Made by a program: the position numbers and the translations under genes. 7,611 bases of DNA from Bacillota bacterium. GTDB lineage: Bacteria > Bacillota > Clostridia > Lachnospirales > Lachnospiraceae. Shown in pieces: positions 4,941-7,611 of this stretch (within the stretch, counting starts at the first letter, position 1; each line of letters opens with the position of its first letter). The DNA lies in the NCBI GenBank assembly GCA_023424235.1, contig JAFAEB010000088.1, positions 1 to 7,611 of the forward strand, given 5' to 3'. The notes below the pieces were generated by a model that saw only the letters and a program-made list of their open reading frames with translations, did no database searches and was not told the DNA's origin.

Positions 4941-6254
4941 ATGAAAGTTGTTGGCCTAATAACAGAATACAACCCTTTCCATAATGGGCATAAATATCAT
5001 ATAGATGAAGCAAAAAGGATAAGTGGAGCGGATTATGTTGTAATTGTAATGAGCGGTAGTTTTGTTCAACGAGGTGCTCCCGCTTTAATGGATAAATATC
5101 AAAGAACGGAAATGGCACTTCTTCTTGGGGCAGATTTGGTATTAGAACTACCTACCTGTTATGCTACCTCTAGTGCTGAATATTTTGCGCTGGGAGCAGT
5201 ATCCTTACTACATAAACTTGGAATTGTAGATGAGATATGTTTTGGTAGCGAATGTGGAGATGTCACCATACTTACAGAGCTTGCCCATATATTACTGGAT
5301 GAGCCAAAAGAATTTAAGGATGTTTTATCTATTAAAATTAAAGAAGGTAATACCTATCCAGTTGCTCGAATGGAGGCAATTAAAACTCTCTATCCTACTT
5401 ACTATGATACGATATTAACACATCCAAATAATATACTAGGTATTGAATATATAAAGGCACTTATAACCTTAAAGAGCAACATGAAGGCTCTTACCATAAC
5501 TAGAAAAACTGCTTCTTATCATAGCAAAGATTTAAGTTTAGGTGAAGGTCAAAAGATAAGTTCTGCAACTGCTATTCGAAGGGCTTTATTCGACAATAAG
5601 GAGCTAAAATCTGTAGAACAACACTTACCCTTAGAAGTTTATCAGATTATGAAGGAGCAATATCTTAAAAGCTTTCCAGTGATGGAAGATGACTTCTCAT
5701 TATTATTACAGTATAAACTACAATATGAAACCATAGATTCCCTAGCTTCTTATGTAGATATAACCCCAGACCTTGCCAATCGTATCTATAAACTACCTAT
5801 ATACAATCGCAGTATAAGTGACTATTCCATGGAAATTAAAACAAAACAATGGACCTTAACTCGAATTAATCGATGTCTCATTCATATATTATTAAATCAT
5901 AAAAAAGAGAGATTTCATCAATACAATAGCGATAAGGACAATAATAGTGACAATGATAGCGACATAATTAATAGTGATAATAGCAGCACTAATACTAATC
6001 CCAACAGCTATACCCAATATGCTAGGATTTTAGGAGTGAAAAAGGAATCCTCTCATCTAATTCGACAAATTCAAAAACATGAGATGATACCTGTTATTAC
6101 TAAAGTTGCTGATGCAAAGAATCAACTTAATGAGACCGGCTATCAAATGTTAATGGATGATATTCATTCTACCCATTTATATAACCAAATGGTTTATAGC
6201 AAATATGGGACAAGCTTAAAAAACGAATATCAAAGAGGTATTATATTAATATAA
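4941..6254 (+). CDS. tmcAL: tRNA(Met) cytidine acetate ligase (YlbM/TmcAL)
   Basis: TmcAL activates acetate with ATP to acetyl-adenylate and acetylates cytidine 34 of elongator tRNA-Met, forming ac4C in the wobble position. The N-terminal nucleotidyltransferase motif is clear: GLITEYNPFHNGHKYH (5-20) with HxGH-type His14/Gly16/His17. MSGSFVQRGAPALMDKY (37-53), ELPTCYATSSAEYFA (69-83), FGSECGD (101-107), PNNILGIEY (162-170) and SSATAIR (207-213) are also typical of the family. YARILGV (360-366) lies in the C-terminal part. Residues 329-356 form an Asn/Ser/Asp-rich low-complexity insert with repeated NSD units. It largely explains why the protein has 437 residues rather than the roughly 415 of Bacillus YlbM. 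The start is supported by TGGAGA just upstream and by the family N-terminus. The gene converges with sbcC. Family identity is strong; the biochemical assignment follows from the Bacillus enzyme. Confidence 0.95.
   Translation: MKVVGLITEYNPFHNGHKYHIDEAKRISGADYVVIVMSGSFVQRGAPALMDKYQRTEMALLLGADLVLELPTCYATSSAEYFALGAVSLLHKLGIVDEICFGSECGDVTILTELAHILLDEPKEFKDVLSIKIKEGNTYPVARMEAIKTLYPTYYDTILTHPNNILGIEYIKALITLKSNMKALTITRKTASYHSKDLSLGEGQKISSATAIRRALFDNKELKSVEQHLPLEVYQIMKEQYLKSFPVMEDDFSLLLQYKLQYETIDSLASYVDITPDLANRIYKLPIYNRSISDYSMEIKTKQWTLTRINRCLIHILLNHKKERFHQYNSDKDNNSDNDSDIINSDNSSTNTNPNSYTQYARILGVKKESSHLIRQIQKHEMIPVITKVADAKNQLNETGYQMLMDDIHSTHLYNQMVYSKYGTSLKNEYQRGIILI
5925..6008 (+). repeat. Asn/Ser/Asp codon repeat within tmcAL
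   Basis: A run of AAT, AGY and GAY codons encodes residues 329-356 of TmcAL, including four (N)SD-type units (329-331, 335-337, 338-341, 344-346) and an STNTNPNS tail. The reading frame is preserved. The sequence resembles a degenerate trinucleotide-type expansion in a surface loop between the central helices and the YARILGV segment. Confidence 0.8.
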
Positions 6255-6268
6255 CTACACATGAAAGT

Positions 6269-6307
6269 ATCTCCTAATGCTTACTTATCCTTTAAGCACT
6301 AGGAGAT
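6269..6307 (+). terminator. Terminator between convergent tmcAL and sbcC
   Basis: The arms 6269-6283 and 6293-6307 are complementary over 15 positions with one exception (A6277 against C6299), around a 9-nt loop. On the plus strand the stem is followed by TTTATTTATCTATT, a T-rich tail fitting tmcAL termination 15 nt after its stop. On the minus strand the exception becomes a G-U pair, but no T-run follows, so sbcC termination here is possible but weaker. The A-T pairs just outside the stem are consistent with use from both sides. Confidence 0.85.
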
Positions 6308-6319
6308 TTTATTTATCTA

Positions 6320-7611
6320 TTAGGAAATTATTTGAACATAGCTACCTTGAGCTTTCTCTTTCTTAACGATTATTTGCTTATCAATCTTATCTTTTAGTTC
6401 CCCAACGTGTGAAATAATACCAACTAATCTTCTACCTTCTGATAAACTACTCAAGGTCTTAATGGCATGTTGTAGAGATTCTTCATCCAGAGAACCAAAT
6501 CCCTCATCAACAAACATAGTGTCTAATTGAATCCCACCAGATGAACTTTGAATTTCATCAGATAGTCCAAGGGCAAGAGATAAAGAGGCTTTAAAAGATT
6601 CTCCCCCAGATAGGGTTTTCACACTTCTTTCAGAACCATTAAAATGGTCAATAACATTTAGTTCAAGACCACTTTGACTACGCTTATTCTCGGCTTCTTC
6701 CCTTCTTTTTAATTCATATTGACCATTAGTCATAATCATTAATCTAGTATTTGCTCTTGCGATAATACGATCAAAATATGTCATTTGAATATATGTCTCA
6801 AGCATAATTTTGTCCTTACCACTACCAATGCTACCATTTGCAGTATTGGATAATGCTTGAACCCATATAAGCCTGTCTTCTTCTTTCACTAACCTATCAC
6901 TTTGTTTTATTATCTTATTATAAGTTTCTTCATTACGATAGAGTCTCGATACAAGATTCGTTCTTTTATGGTCAAATGCTGATATCATTTGCTTTAGCTC
7001 TCTGTCTTCATTCATTAAAGCTTCAACATCGATTTCCTTGGTGTCTTTTAGTTGTTCCTTTAGTGTAGTGATTCTAGAATCAACTGTGTGGATAGCTGAT
7101 TTAACTTCTTCTAAATCTTTTCTTGCCTTCTCTAGTTTTTCTTCTAACTCACTCTTTTGTTGTTTTGACTGTTGAAGAGATTCGAATGCACTTTCATAAC
7201 TATCATACAATAACCCTACCTTCATCTTTAAGATTGACTCTTGTAGACTAGCTATCTCAGCTTCTAAGCGAATGAGCTGCTCCATTTCATTATGCCTTAA
7301 AGCTTCACCCTTCTTTAAATTTTCTTCAAATTGAGGCATTCTTTCTTCAATTGTTATAAGTAGTTGTACATTTTTATCTTCCCTTGTCAGCTCAATTTCT
7401 TTTTCATTTAGTTCTAATATTAATTTATTGCTTAATTCACGAATCCTTTGGTCAATTTCATTAAAATCACATTCACCAATAAGCTCTAATGCTTGCTCTT
7501 TTATTTGATTTATTTGATTATCGATATCTTTATTAAGAGCAGCTAATTGTTCACTAGCTAGGCTACATTTTTGCTGTAAGAGATCACTCTGATTTTTAAG
7601 TTCTTCTAATT
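6320..7611 (-). CDS. sbcC: Exonuclease SbcC, C-terminal part (partial at right edge)
   Basis: SbcC is the SMC/Rad50-like ATPase that, with the SbcD nuclease, cleaves DNA hairpins and processes double-strand breaks. The visible 429 residues are the second half. A long coiled coil rich in Glu, Lys, Leu and Gln is encoded from about 7611 to about 6860. It is followed by the C-terminal ATPase lobe, with the ABC signature LSGGESFKASLSLALGLSDEI, the Walker B/D-loop MFVDEGFGSLDEESL and the switch histidine in GIISHVGEL. The frame is open without a stop up to the right edge. The first methionine, at 7339, therefore lies within the coiled coil and is not the start. The Walker A lobe and any zinc-hook CxxC are not visible and should lie to the right. 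The gene ends 13 nt before the shared terminator hairpin. Identification is strong. Confidence 0.95.
   Translation of the reverse strand, partial: LEELKNQSDLLQQKCSLASEQLAALNKDIDNQINQIKEQALELIGECDFNEIDQRIRELSNKLILELNEKEIELTREDKNVQLLITIEERMPQFEENLKKGEALRHNEMEQLIRLEAEIASLQESILKMKVGLLYDSYESAFESLQQSKQQKSELEEKLEKARKDLEEVKSAIHTVDSRITTLKEQLKDTKEIDVEALMNEDRELKQMISAFDHKRTNLVSRLYRNEETYNKIIKQSDRLVKEEDRLIWVQALSNTANGSIGSGKDKIMLETYIQMTYFDRIIARANTRLMIMTNGQYELKRREEAENKRSQSGLELNVIDHFNGSERSVKTLSGGESFKASLSLALGLSDEIQSSSGGIQLDTMFVDEGFGSLDEESLQHAIKTLSSLSEGRRLVGIISHVGELKDKIDKQIIVKKEKAQGSYVQIIS

Noticed and set aside
5230..5418. Second plus-strand frame inside tmcAL
   Set aside because: It is an out-of-frame shadow within a conserved TmcAL segment.
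7337..7339. Methionine codon as the start of a separate 339-residue gene
   Set aside because: The frame continues without a stop to base 7611 with coiled-coil sequence typical of SbcC, so the methionine is internal.
1..7611. CRISPR array, tRNA, rRNA, toxin-antitoxin or defence system
   Set aside because: There are no regularly spaced repeats, no cloverleaf or rRNA-like segments, and every sizeable coding frame is accounted for by core genes.

Overview
The window looks like core chromosome of a low-GC, obligately fermentative Firmicute, most likely a Lachnospiraceae-type clostridium. I base this on AT-rich sequence, strong AGGAGG-type ribosome binding sites, near-consensus sigma-A promoters with 17-bp spacers, a phosphotransacetylase/acetate kinase operon, a four-cysteine ribosomal protein L32 and a YlbM-type tRNA enzyme. 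The resemblance to the Clostridium phytofermentans group is an impression, not a database match.

Layout. Positions 1-121 hold a 63-bp imperfect palindrome whose outer end reads like the terminal repeat of an ISL3-family insertion sequence. A minus-strand terminator follows at 152-190. Next, in leftward transcription order, come pta (3264-2269), ackA (2223-1036), a YceD/DUF177 gene (920-393) and rpmF (390-205). pta has its own promoter near 3333-3361. A perfect-consensus promoter (958-986) gives yceD-rpmF separate transcription. Upstream of pta is a minus-strand gene for a soluble tandem-HD protein with a C-terminal HD-GYP domain (4770-3520), followed by a probable weak terminator. A 170-bp divergent region (4771-4940) with two palindromes separates it from the plus-strand tmcAL gene (4941-6254). 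tmcAL converges on the 3' part of sbcC (minus strand, 7611-6320, entering from the right edge), and the two share a hairpin at 6269-6307.

How the genes fit together. Pta and AckA convert acetyl-CoA to acetate with ATP formation. TmcAL uses acetate and ATP to acetylate the wobble cytidine of elongator tRNA-Met, so an acetate producer and an acetate user lie close together. YceD and L32 belong to ribosome production. In Bacillus subtilis the YlbM, YlbN (YceD) and RpmF genes are contiguous, so here the pta-ackA pair and the HD-GYP gene sit inside an otherwise familiar translation cluster. SbcC belongs to DNA repair and appears unrelated.

I found no CRISPR array, tRNA, rRNA, toxin-antitoxin pair or defence island, and no convincing new multi-gene system. 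The points most worth a second look are the ISL3-like palindrome next to the rpmF terminator, the palindromes in the HD-GYP/tmcAL divergent region, the HD protein with two apparently complete metal-ligand sets, and the Asn/Ser/Asp repeat inside TmcAL.
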